This document shows, in pieces, positions 1 through 5,455 of a stretch of 5,455 nt of DNA (the first letter of the stretch is position 1; the number at the start of each line of letters is the position of its first letter). Position numbers and translations under genes: made by a program. The notes below the pieces were generated by a model that ran no database searches, was not told where the DNA came from, and saw nothing but the letters and a program-made list of their open reading frames with translations. The DNA is from Gemmatimonadota bacterium (GTDB taxonomy: Bacteria; Gemmatimonadota; Gemmatimonadetes; JACCXV01; JAHWKZ01), in NCBI GenBank assembly GCA_030641505.1, contig DAOWHI010000152.1:1-5455 (forward strand). Direction: 5' to 3'.

Positions 1-708
1 CTGAGCGTCCACTCGGTGGTCAGCTTCGATTTTGCAGTCTCGCAGCTTCCCGGCTGGCACACCACGATCCTCCCGCCCTACTTCGTGGCCGGGGCCATCT
101 TCAGCGGCGTAGCGATGGTGATCACGTTGTTGGTGCCCATGCGAAAGGCGTTCCACCTCGAGGATTACATCGACGAGTATCATCTCAACAACCTGGCCAA
201 GCTGCTGTTGCTCACCTCGCTCATCGTGTTCTACGCGTATCTGGTGGAGTTCTTTATCGCCTGGTACTCAGGCTCCGAGTTCGAGAAGGCGGTCTTCATG
301 GATCGCTTGACCGGCAGGTACGCGTGGGCGTGCTGGATCATGTACATCTGCAACTGCTTCATACCGATGTCGCTATGGTCGAAGCGGATTCGCACGTCGT
401 GGTTCTGGATGTTCATTGTGTCGATCTTCGTCAACATCGGGATGTGGTTCGAGCGCTTCTCGATCATCATCCAGTCGCTCGCGCACGAGTTTATGCCATA
501 CCAGTGGGACTACTACCGGGTGAGTTGGGTCGAATGGTCGATCACCGCCGGTTCGTTCGCGTGGTTTTTCATGTGGTTCCTGTTGTTTATCAAGTTCCTG
601 CCATCGATGGCGATTTCCGAGCTGAAGGAGCTGTTGCCGCCGAAGCTCAGGCGCCAACAGGAGGAGCTCGAGGTGGCGGTCATGAGCAGGGAGGGGTACA
701 GCCCATGA
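1..708 (+). CDS. actC: Alternative complex III membrane subunit ActC (NrfD/PsrC family), 5'-truncated by window edge
   Basis: This is the C-terminal part of the quinol-interacting membrane subunit of alternative complex III, which oxidises quinol in the cytoplasmic membrane. The frame is open from base 1, so the gene starts upstream; the in-frame GTG at 16 lies inside conserved sequence and is not the start. The visible 235 residues begin with a family-typical segment (LSVHSVVSFDFA, then PGWHTTILPPYF) and show about five membrane helices (roughly residues 27-46, 66-89, 107-126, 134-154 and 177-200) followed by a charged tail. NrfD-type ActC proteins usually have about ten helices, so roughly half is missing. 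A His (4) and an Asp (10) lie in the conserved opening segment. Identity as ActC rather than ActF follows from position: it directly precedes actD, actE and actF. Its TGA overlaps the actD ATG. Confidence 0.93.
   Translation: MSVHSVVSFDFAVSQLPGWHTTILPPYFVAGAIFSGVAMVITLLVPMRKAFHLEDYIDEYHLNNLAKLLLLTSLIVFYAYLVEFFIAWYSGSEFEKAVFMDRLTGRYAWACWIMYICNCFIPMSLWSKRIRTSWFWMFIVSIFVNIGMWFERFSIIIQSLAHEFMPYQWDYYRVSWVEWSITAGSFAWFFMWFLLFIKFLPSMAISELKELLPPKLRRQQEELEVAVMSREGYSP
688..696 (+). promoter_or_regulatory. Ribosome binding site of actD
   Basis: A strong Shine-Dalgarno-like run, AGGGAGGGG, ends 8 bases before the ATG at 705, inside the end of actC. It decides the actD start. The frame is open far upstream (to about 324) within actC, but that extension has no ACIII similarity, while the product from 705 begins directly with the expected domain. 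Confidence 0.75.
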
Positions 709-1232
709 GCGCCGAGCTGATGGATGGCGGGGTTCGCGGGGTCTTCCTGACGCTGGACGAAGTAGCCGATGCCGTCAATGCGCTCGAGGACGAGGGCGTG
801 GCGGCCGATGACATCACCGTGTACTCGCCGATCCCGACTCCTCATCTGGAGGATGCGATCGATCGTCCGGTCAGTCCGGTTCGCCTCATGACGTTGATCG
901 GTGGGTTCCTGGGAACGGTGACCGGCCTCTCGCTCACGCTCTGGACGTTCTTCGCGTGGGGACTGCAGGTGGGCGGGAAGTCGATCGCGTCGTTGCCGGT
1001 AACGGTCATAATCATGTTCGAGCTTACGGTCTTGCTGGGCGGCCTGTTCACATTGGCTGGCGTCTTCATCTTCAGCCGCATTCCGGCCATGCGCACCAAG
1101 CCGGGGTACCACCCTCGGTTTTCGAATGACCTGTTCGGGGTGTTCGTGCACACCGATGACGATGGCACGGCGCAACGAGCGCGCACGATCCTCGACCGTG
1201 TCGGGGCGGAGGCGATCGAGAGTGTGGCGTAG
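705..1232 (+). CDS. actD: Alternative complex III membrane subunit ActD (DUF3341 family)
   Basis: ActD is a cofactor-free accessory membrane subunit of alternative complex III. The 175-residue product has the family layout. A soluble N-terminal domain begins GVRGVFLTLDEVADAVNAL and runs to about residue 55, resembling a small alpha/beta fold. Two membrane helices follow (about 62-87 and 98-124). A soluble C-terminal domain contains PGYHPRFSNDLFGVFV. The ATG is in a 4-base ATGA overlap with the actC stop and has a good ribosome binding site, implying translational coupling. The next Met, at 720, is a less likely start. The 3' end overlaps the start of actE by 11 bases. The assignment rests on the helix pattern, the motif after the second helix and the actC-D-E-F gene order; the exact function of ActD is not well established. 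Confidence 0.9.
   Translation: MSAELMDGGVRGVFLTLDEVADAVNALEDEGVAADDITVYSPIPTPHLEDAIDRPVSPVRLMTLIGGFLGTVTGLSLTLWTFFAWGLQVGGKSIASLPVTVIIMFELTVLLGGLFTLAGVFIFSRIPAMRTKPGYHPRFSNDLFGVFVHTDDDGTAQRARTILDRVGAEAIESVA
1208..1212 (+). promoter_or_regulatory. Ribosome binding site deciding the actE GTG start
   Basis: GGAGG lies 9 bases upstream of the GTG at 1222, inside the last codons of actD. This supports 1222 over the upstream in-frame ATG at 1126 and GTG at 1198. Starting at 1222 leaves a compact lipoprotein signal peptide, while longer versions add an arginine-rich stretch that is only actD read out of frame. Confidence 0.65.
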
Positions 1233-1737
1233 CCAACGCGGAATCGCGCTACTCTTCGCGGTCGCTGCCTTGGCAGGCTGCGATTGGTTCAGCACCATGA
1301 GCCGCACGCCGGCGATCCAGCCCTACGAGGTGTTACCTCTCCAACCGCCGGACCGATCGGTCGCGCTGGACGGGATGCCCCGGTTTGATCTCGCGACCGC
1401 CGACGAGCTCGTGAACCCGACGTCGGCTAGTGTCGCGTCGACAGCCAGCGGTGAAGCGACGTTCGGCGATTTCTGCACGGTGTGCCACGGCGAAGGGGGT
1501 CGAGGTGGGGGGCCGATGGAAGGCCAGTACCCGGCGATCCCGACGCTCACCACCGGACGGCTGAACGATTTCTCGGATGGCTACTTGTTCGCCCTCATCA
1601 CGCAGGGGCGCGGCTTAATGCCGGGCTACGGCAGGATCCAGCAGCGGGCGCGTTGGGACCTCGTCAATTACCTCCGGACTCTGCCGGTTCAAGCGGCGCC
1701 AGCCGGAGTGCCAGCCGAGGGAACAGGGGGATCATGA
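1222..1737 (+). CDS. actE: Alternative complex III monoheme cytochrome c subunit ActE, lipoprotein
   Basis: This is the monoheme c-type cytochrome subunit of alternative complex III, which carries electrons on the outer face of the cytoplasmic membrane. With the GTG start at 1222 the protein has 171 residues. It has a short lipoprotein signal (Arg3 and Arg6, a hydrophobic core around 8-18, then the lipobox LAGC with Cys20), a linker rich in Pro and Ser, and one cytochrome c domain. The heme site is Cys85-x-x-Cys88-His89 (FCTVCHGEGGRGGGP), and Met133 in GLMPGYG is the likely second axial ligand. A final helix (WDLVNYLRTLP) closes the fold. Asp21 directly follows the lipid-modified Cys. The start overlaps actD by 11 bases and the TGA overlaps the actF ATG. 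Other monoheme cytochromes look similar, but the position between actD and actF makes ActE very likely. Confidence 0.92.
   Translation: MWRSQRGIALLFAVAALAGCDWFSTMSRTPAIQPYEVLPLQPPDRSVALDGMPRFDLATADELVNPTSASVASTASGEATFGDFCTVCHGEGGRGGGPMEGQYPAIPTLTTGRLNDFSDGYLFALITQGRGLMPGYGRIQQRARWDLVNYLRTLPVQAAPAGVPAEGTGGS
1717..1730 (+). promoter_or_regulatory. Ribosome binding region of actF
   Basis: A purine-rich stretch, GAGGGAACAGGGGG, ends 3 bases before the actF ATG at 1734. The GAGGGA part has more usual Shine-Dalgarno spacing (about 11 bases). It sits within the last codons of actE and supports the start at 1734 rather than further upstream, where the open frame (from 1482) only shadows actE. Confidence 0.5.
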
Positions 1738-3032
1738 GCCACGGGCGCGGCGAAACGCTGCTCAACGTCCAGGACCTGCTCGATCGGATGGTCGAGCGCC
1801 CTGGGGGGCGTCTGTACCCGGTGGCCGTTGGGCTGACGTTGATCGGGGTGGTCGGGTTCATCGCCGGGGTCATGACCGAACCGGCGAGGGCGTGGACGGC
1901 GCTGGTCTGGAATTGGGCACTTTGGAGTGGTGTGTCGACGGGTGGAGTCATTCTGGTGGCCGCATCGACAATCACTAGCGGTCACTGGATTCGGTCGTTA
2001 CGTCGGTTGGCCGAGTCGCTGACCGCCTTCATGCCGGTCTCGTATGTGATCATGATCATTCTGTTCTTCGGCCTCGGGCACGTCTACTCGTGGGTCGAGC
2101 ATCCACCGGAGGTTAAGGCCGCCTATCTGAACCCCCGCTTTTTCGTCTTCCGTCAGTTGGTCAGCGTCGGCATCGTCTACTTGTTGAGCCTGTTATTGGT
2201 GTATTGGTCGCTGCGCCCGGATCTGGGCTTACTAAAAGAGCGCGTCGGTGGTTGGCGACGCGGGCTCTACGAGCGATTGACACGGAACTGGCAAGGATTG
2301 GATATCGAGCTCGAGCGCTCGATTTACAAGCGTGAACGGCTGGCGCCGGCGGTGGTGCTCGTCTGGGCTGCGGGTTGGACGGTTTGGGCCTGGGACTGGT
2401 TGATGTCGATCGATCCACATTGGTTTTCGACGTTATTCGGCGCGTGGATGTTCATGACCTACTTCCTGGCCGCGATCGGTGTCACGGCTGTGCTGGCGAC
2501 ATTTTTCCGGCGGTACCGTTCGTTTGTCGACATAATCGATCAACGGTCGCTTCACGACATCGGCAAGATGTTGTTCGCGTTTACGATCTTCTGGACGTAC
2601 CTATTTTTTGCGCAGTATCTGGTGATTTGGTACGGCCGGTTGCCGGAGGAGACCCACTTTATCGAGCAACGGTTGTGGCATGCCTACCAACCGATCGCGA
2701 TCGTCGTGCTGCTGGGTGTCTTCCTGGTTCCGTTTCTGGGCCTTCTCGGCGTCAAGCCAAAGCGAACGCCCGCTCTGCTGCGGACCTTCGCCATGATAAG
2801 CCTGGTCGGGATCTGGTTTTTCCATCTGTTGATCATCGGCCCCGGTGTGTTCCCCGATTCGATCGCGCTCGGTGGGATCGAATTGGCGGTGGCGGGGGGT
2901 GTGCTGGGCGCGTTCATGCTGAGCACGATGACCTTCTTCCGTGCCATCCCGAGCATCGCGATCGCCGCAGGTCTCCCACCCGACCCCGAGAGCGAAAAGC
3001 TGGCCGAGCTGACCGAGCCGCACCACCACTAA
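1734..3032 (+). CDS. actF: Alternative complex III membrane subunit ActF (NrfD-like)
   Basis: ActF is the second large membrane subunit of alternative complex III, distantly related to ActC/NrfD. The 432-residue product has an amphipathic N-terminal stretch and about ten membrane helices, roughly at 29-47, 57-80, 97-118, 137-158, 205-224, 231-257, 279-300, 320-339, 350-370 and 382-402. Recognisable family landmarks are SGHWIRSLRRLAE (82-94), HPPEVKAAYLNPRFF after helix 3, WDWLMSIDPHWFSTLFG (220-236), DIGKMLFAF leading into WTYLFFAQYLVIWYG (287-301), and LPEETHF just after it. The length fits a complete ActF. The ATG overlaps the actE stop (ATGA). The protein ends in EPHHH, a small histidine cluster of unknown meaning. 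It closes the ACIII cluster; the next gene starts 51 bases later. Confidence 0.94.
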   Translation: MSHGRGETLLNVQDLLDRMVERPGGRLYPVAVGLTLIGVVGFIAGVMTEPARAWTALVWNWALWSGVSTGGVILVAASTITSGHWIRSLRRLAESLTAFMPVSYVIMIILFFGLGHVYSWVEHPPEVKAAYLNPRFFVFRQLVSVGIVYLLSLLLVYWSLRPDLGLLKERVGGWRRGLYERLTRNWQGLDIELERSIYKRERLAPAVVLVWAAGWTVWAWDWLMSIDPHWFSTLFGAWMFMTYFLAAIGVTAVLATFFRRYRSFVDIIDQRSLHDIGKMLFAFTIFWTYLFFAQYLVIWYGRLPEETHFIEQRLWHAYQPIAIVVLLGVFLVPFLGLLGVKPKRTPALLRTFAMISLVGIWFFHLLIIGPGVFPDSIALGGIELAVAGGVLGAFMLSTMTFFRAIPSIAIAAGLPPDPESEKLAELTEPHHH

Positions 3033-3070
3033 GACCGCTCAGCCGGTTCGGCCGGGGTGATGGTCGGCGC

Positions 3071-3076
3071 TAGATT
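3071..3076 (+). promoter_or_regulatory. Possible -10 element upstream of ctaA
   Basis: TAGATT fits the TANNNT pattern of a -10 hexamer and ends 7 bases before the ATG at 3084. This would place transcription initiation at or next to the start codon, giving a leaderless or near-leaderless message. The only -35 candidate is poor (TTCGGC at 3047-3052, 18-base spacer). It lies in the only intergenic gap of the window (3033-3083). There is no convincing ribosome binding site before 3084. This is inferred from pattern alone. Confidence 0.25.
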
Positions 3077-3083
3077 CGAGTCC

Positions 3084-3980
3084 ATGTCAACGGTTCGACT
3101 ACGCCGTTACACCAAGTTTGTGGCTGCCGCCACGTTTACGCTGCTGTTGGCTGGAGGGATGGTGACGAGCACCGGCTCGGGTCTCGCGGTGCCCGACTGG
3201 CCGCTCAGCTTTGGGCGTTTGATGCCCCCGATGCGGGGTGGGGTCCTGTACGAGCACGGGCACCGCATGGTCGCCACCTTCGTGGGGCTTTTGATCGTGA
3301 TCGAGGCGACTTGGCTGTGGCGGGTCGAGACACGCCGGTGGGTAAAGCGCCTGGGGTGGGGCGCCCTGGCGGGGGTCGTCGTACAGGGTCTCTTGGGTGG
3401 GCTGACGGTGCTCCTGCGACTCCCCGACTTGGTATCGATCGGACACGCTGTCTTGGCTGAGCTGGTGTTCGCGATCACGGTAGCGATCGCGGTCGCATGT
3501 TCGGCCGGTTGGCGACGTGCTCGAAGCGATGATCGAGCGGTCGACGACGCTATCCCGTCGACGTCGATTCTGGCGTCAGCTACCGCCGGTATCGTTCTCA
3601 TCCAGATCGTGCTCGGCGCCGCCGTGCGTCACACCGGTGCCGGGCTCGCCATTCCCGATTTTCCGCTCGCTTACGGTCAACTCGTACCGCCGCTCGACTC
3701 CGGGCCCGTAGCGCTACACTTCGCTCACCGAGTTGGGGCGTTGGTAGTGACGGCAGCAGTCGTCTTGACTGGCCTGCGGATCTTCCGATTGCAGCCAGTC
3801 GAGTGGTACGCGGCTTGGCCGATGATCGCCATGGTGGCGCTCGTCTGCGTCCAGATCGCGCTCGGCGGCTGGACCGTGTTGTCGTTCAAGGCGGCCGGCG
3901 TGGCCACCGCCCACCTCGGGGTTGGGGCGCTGCTGTGGGGCGTGGCGGTGGTGTTAGCGATGCGGGCGGGTCGAACATGA
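3084..3980 (+). CDS. ctaA: Heme A synthase CtaA (COX15 family)
   Basis: CtaA oxidises the C8 methyl of heme o to a formyl group, giving heme a for aa3/caa3-type oxidases; it is a membrane protein with eight helices. The 298-residue product shows the two-fold internal repeat of the family: GLAVPDWPLSFGRLMPP (33-49) followed by EHGHR (57-61), and GLAIPDFPLAYGQLVPP (187-203) followed by HFAHR (212-216). Likely heme-ligand histidines are His60, His121 (SIGHAVLAE), His215 and His277 (TAHLG), with the conserved acidic Glu57 next to the first. The cysteine pair of Bacillus-type enzymes in the first outer loop is absent; the only cysteines, 139 and 255, lie in or near helices. The ATG at 3084 is preferred, although GTG 3057 and ATG 3060 are in frame and would add eight or nine residues before the basic N-terminus. 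The stop overlaps the ctaB ATG. Confidence 0.95.
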   Translation: MSTVRLRRYTKFVAAATFTLLLAGGMVTSTGSGLAVPDWPLSFGRLMPPMRGGVLYEHGHRMVATFVGLLIVIEATWLWRVETRRWVKRLGWGALAGVVVQGLLGGLTVLLRLPDLVSIGHAVLAELVFAITVAIAVACSAGWRRARSDDRAVDDAIPSTSILASATAGIVLIQIVLGAAVRHTGAGLAIPDFPLAYGQLVPPLDSGPVALHFAHRVGALVVTAAVVLTGLRIFRLQPVEWYAAWPMIAMVALVCVQIALGGWTVLSFKAAGVATAHLGVGALLWGVAVVLAMRAGRT

Positions 3981-4831
3981 ACGACTATCTGATCCTCACC
4001 AAGGCACGCATTACCGGGCTAGTCCTCGTCACCACCACGGTAGGGTTCGTGTTGGCCTCGTCGCAGAGCGTCGATCTGAGCCGGTTGGCTGTGCTACTCG
4101 TTGGGGTGGCTCTCGCCGCGGGGGGCTCTGCGGCGCTGAACCAGTACCTCGAGCACGAGATCGATGCCCGGATGCGGCGCACCGAGTCGCGTCCGCTACC
4201 GGCTGGCCGCATGGCGCTTGGTCACGGGTTGGCGGTCGGCGTGCTGTTGTCAGCGGCTGGTGTCGTCTGGCTCGTCGCAGGAGTCAATCCGCTGACCGGT
4301 CTGCTCGCGTTGGCGTCGAGTCTTCTCTACCTAGCGGTGTACACGCCGCTCAAGACCCGAACCCCGCTCAACACGCTCGTCGGGGCGGTACCCGGTGCGA
4401 TTCCACCAGTGATGGGGTGGACGGCTGTGACCGGTGGAATCGACGCAGGTGCGTGGGCGCTGTTCGGTATCCTCTACCTGTGGCAGTTCCCGCATTTTCT
4501 GGCGATCGCATGGATGTATCGGGACGATTACGCCAGGGCGCGACTCCCGATGTTGCCGGTCGTCGATCCCGATGGCGGTTCGACCGGGCGTCAGGTGGCG
4601 TTGTACTCGCTGGCCCTGCTCCCAGTAAGCTTGATTCCGACGTTGTTGGGGCTGGCCGGGCCGGTTTACTTCTTTGGTGCGCTCGTGGCTGGCCTTGTCT
4701 TCTTGGGTTTCGGCTTGGCGATGACGGTGAGCCGCGAGCGGGCCTCAGCGCGACGGCTCTTATTGGCTTCGGTGACGTACCTTCCAATCCTGCTGATACT
4801 CCTGCTCGTCGATCGGGTGGGTGGGCCGTGA
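3977..4831 (+). CDS. ctaB: Heme O synthase CtaB (protoheme IX farnesyltransferase, COX10, UbiA superfamily)
   Basis: CtaB transfers a farnesyl group to heme b to make heme o, the substrate of CtaA encoded just upstream. The 284-residue membrane protein is of normal length and starts with the family-typical DYLILTKARITGLVLVTT. The Mg-diphosphate-binding prenyltransferase motif is NQYLEHEID (55-63), followed by ARMRRTESRPLPAGR. The second motif is YTPLKTRTPLNT (122-133), followed by GAVPGAIPPVMGW. A third landmark is LWQFPHFLAIAW (168-179), then MYRDDYARARLPMLPVVDPDG. Glu59 replaces the Asp of the textbook NxxxDxxxD pattern, a variant I believe is tolerated in bacterial CtaB. About eight or nine hydrophobic helices are visible. 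The ATG sits in an ATGA overlap with ctaA; the upstream GGGCGGG is only a weak ribosome binding site, so coupling to ctaA translation is likely. The stop overlaps the start of the ABC ATPase. Confidence 0.96.
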   Translation: MNDYLILTKARITGLVLVTTTVGFVLASSQSVDLSRLAVLLVGVALAAGGSAALNQYLEHEIDARMRRTESRPLPAGRMALGHGLAVGVLLSAAGVVWLVAGVNPLTGLLALASSLLYLAVYTPLKTRTPLNTLVGAVPGAIPPVMGWTAVTGGIDAGAWALFGILYLWQFPHFLAIAWMYRDDYARARLPMLPVVDPDGGSTGRQVALYSLALLPVSLIPTLLGLAGPVYFFGALVAGLVFLGFGLAMTVSRERASARRLLLASVTYLPILLILLLVDRVGGP

Positions 4832-5455
4832 GTGCCAAGTCGCCACCTCCAGCGGTCCAGGTCGAGCGCCTCGGACATCACTTCGGCTCCAAAGCAGCAC
4901 TCGTCGATGTATCGCTCGGTGTCGAGCGGGGCGAGCTCTTCGGTCTCGTTGGGCCCAACGGTGGTGGCAAGACGACGCTGCTCAAAGTGCTGTCGACGCT
5001 CATCCGCCCGGCCACTGGTGAAGCGCGTGTGGACGGTGTCGACGTGGTCGTTGACCCGGCCCGCGCCCGGCGCCGAATCGGGGTCGTTTTTCAACACCCT
5101 AGTCTCGACGAGCAGTTGACATCACGCGAGAACCTTCGCCATCACGGTCACCTGCACGGTCTCACGGGTCGGATGCTTGGCGAGCGGATCGACCAGGAGC
5201 TGTCGCTGGTTGGCGTCGCCGATCGGTCCGAGGATCTCGTTCGAGTTCTATCCGGTGGCTTGAAGCGACGGGTCGAGCTGGCCAAAGGGTTGCTCCATCA
5301 GCCATCGGTGTTGCTTCTCGACGAGCCGACAGTAGGGCTCGATCCCGGTGGGCGGCGCGAGTTTTGGGATCACCTGCGAGGGTTGAGATCCACGCACGAT
5401 GTGGCGATGCTCGTTGCTACCCATTTGATGGAGGAAGCCGAGGGTTGTGACCGAA
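4828..5455 (+). CDS. ABC transporter ATP-binding subunit (DrrA/NatA/CcmA-like), 3'-truncated by window edge
   Basis: This is the nucleotide-binding subunit of an ABC transporter; it hydrolyses ATP at the cytoplasmic face to drive a membrane partner. The first 209 codons are visible and the frame is still open at the edge. All ATPase motifs are present in order: Walker A GPNGGGKTT (42-50, catalytic Lys48), Q-loop VVFQHPSLDEQLT (Gln89), signature LSGGLKRR (141-148), Walker B VLLLDEPT (161-168, Glu166), D-loop GLDP (170-173) and H-loop ATHLMEEAE (His199). The sequence style matches single-domain ATPases paired with ABC-2 type permeases. GTG 4828 is chosen because it forms a GTGA overlap with the ctaB stop and follows a G-rich stretch (4815-4825). 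The next in-frame Met (116) would delete the Walker A motif. The substrate is unknown. The linkage to ctaB suggests a role in oxidase or cofactor biogenesis, and a permease gene is expected next. Confidence 0.93.
   Translation, partial: MSAKSPPPAVQVERLGHHFGSKAALVDVSLGVERGELFGLVGPNGGGKTTLLKVLSTLIRPATGEARVDGVDVVVDPARARRRIGVVFQHPSLDEQLTSRENLRHHGHLHGLTGRMLGERIDQELSLVGVADRSEDLVRVLSGGLKRRVELAKGLLHQPSVLLLDEPTVGLDPGGRREFWDHLRGLRSTHDVAMLVATHLMEEAEGCDR

Noticed and set aside
324..704. In-frame upstream extension of actD across actC
   Set aside because: It is open only because of the GC-rich codon pattern of actC in another frame. It lacks ACIII similarity, and the 705 start has a strong ribosome binding site and stop-start overlap.
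513..1307. Long antisense open frame (264 codons) opposite actC, actD and actE
   Set aside because: Its composition is rich in Arg, His and Asp with no recognisable domain or membrane pattern, and it lies opposite well-supported genes. It is a typical shadow frame.
3022..3029. Histidine cluster at the end of ActF as a metal-binding tail
   Set aside because: Only three consecutive histidines at the extreme C-terminus; too short to support a metal site without conservation data.
3042..3056. Possible terminator hairpin between actF and ctaA
   Set aside because: CCGG at 3043-3046 can pair with CCGG at 3052-3055 around a 5-base loop, but four base pairs and no T-run do not make a convincing intrinsic terminator.
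2375..3073. Overlapping + strand open frame within actF
   Set aside because: The translation is Arg/Asp-rich and low in hydrophobic structure, has no family resemblance, and lies entirely in the shadow of the membrane protein ActF.
4666..5097. Antisense open frame opposite the ctaB end and the ABC ATPase
   Set aside because: The + strand frame here encodes a complete set of ABC ATPase motifs; the antisense product has no recognisable features.

Overview
This window is one dense, single-strand (+) stretch of respiratory genes from a bacterium with moderately high GC (about 60% by eye). All seven genes point the same way. Most junctions are ATGA/GTGA stop-start overlaps, so it reads as one or two operons. 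No RNA genes, mobile elements, CRISPR arrays or antisense genes could be supported.

Positions 1-3032 hold the 3' part of an alternative complex III (ACIII, quinol:electron-acceptor oxidoreductase) locus in the canonical order: the end of actC (NrfD-like membrane subunit, cut by the left edge), actD (DUF3341-type two-helix subunit), actE (monoheme cytochrome c lipoprotein) and actF (ten-helix membrane subunit). actA and actB are expected to the left of the window. Positions 3033-3083 are the only intergenic gap, 51 bases. It carries a weak promoter-like hexamer placed so that ctaA could be read from a leaderless or near-leaderless message. Positions 3084-4831 encode the two heme A biosynthesis enzymes, ctaA (heme A synthase) and ctaB (heme O synthase). 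Positions 4828-5455 are the first 209 codons of an ABC transporter ATPase that starts inside the ctaB stop codon and runs off the right edge.

Working together: ACIII oxidises membrane quinol and passes electrons through its cytochrome c subunits to a terminal oxidase. CtaB converts heme b to heme o and CtaA converts heme o to heme a, the cofactor of aa3/caa3-type heme-copper oxidases. The layout therefore predicts an aerobic chain of quinol -> ACIII -> heme A oxidase, with the oxidase genes probably just outside the window. The role of the ABC transporter is not known from sequence. Its tight coupling to ctaB suggests a function in cofactor supply or assembly, but that is inference.

Taxonomy cannot be fixed from this window. 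ACIII with a heme A oxidase occurs in several phyla (for example Myxococcota and other former Deltaproteobacteria, Acidobacteriota, Planctomycetota, Gemmatimonadota, Bacteroidota). The GC content, the GTG starts and a marked excess of the hexamer CGATCG are the visible genome signatures. I see a well-organised known system rather than an unknown one; the least explained parts are the ABC transporter and the separate start of ctaA.
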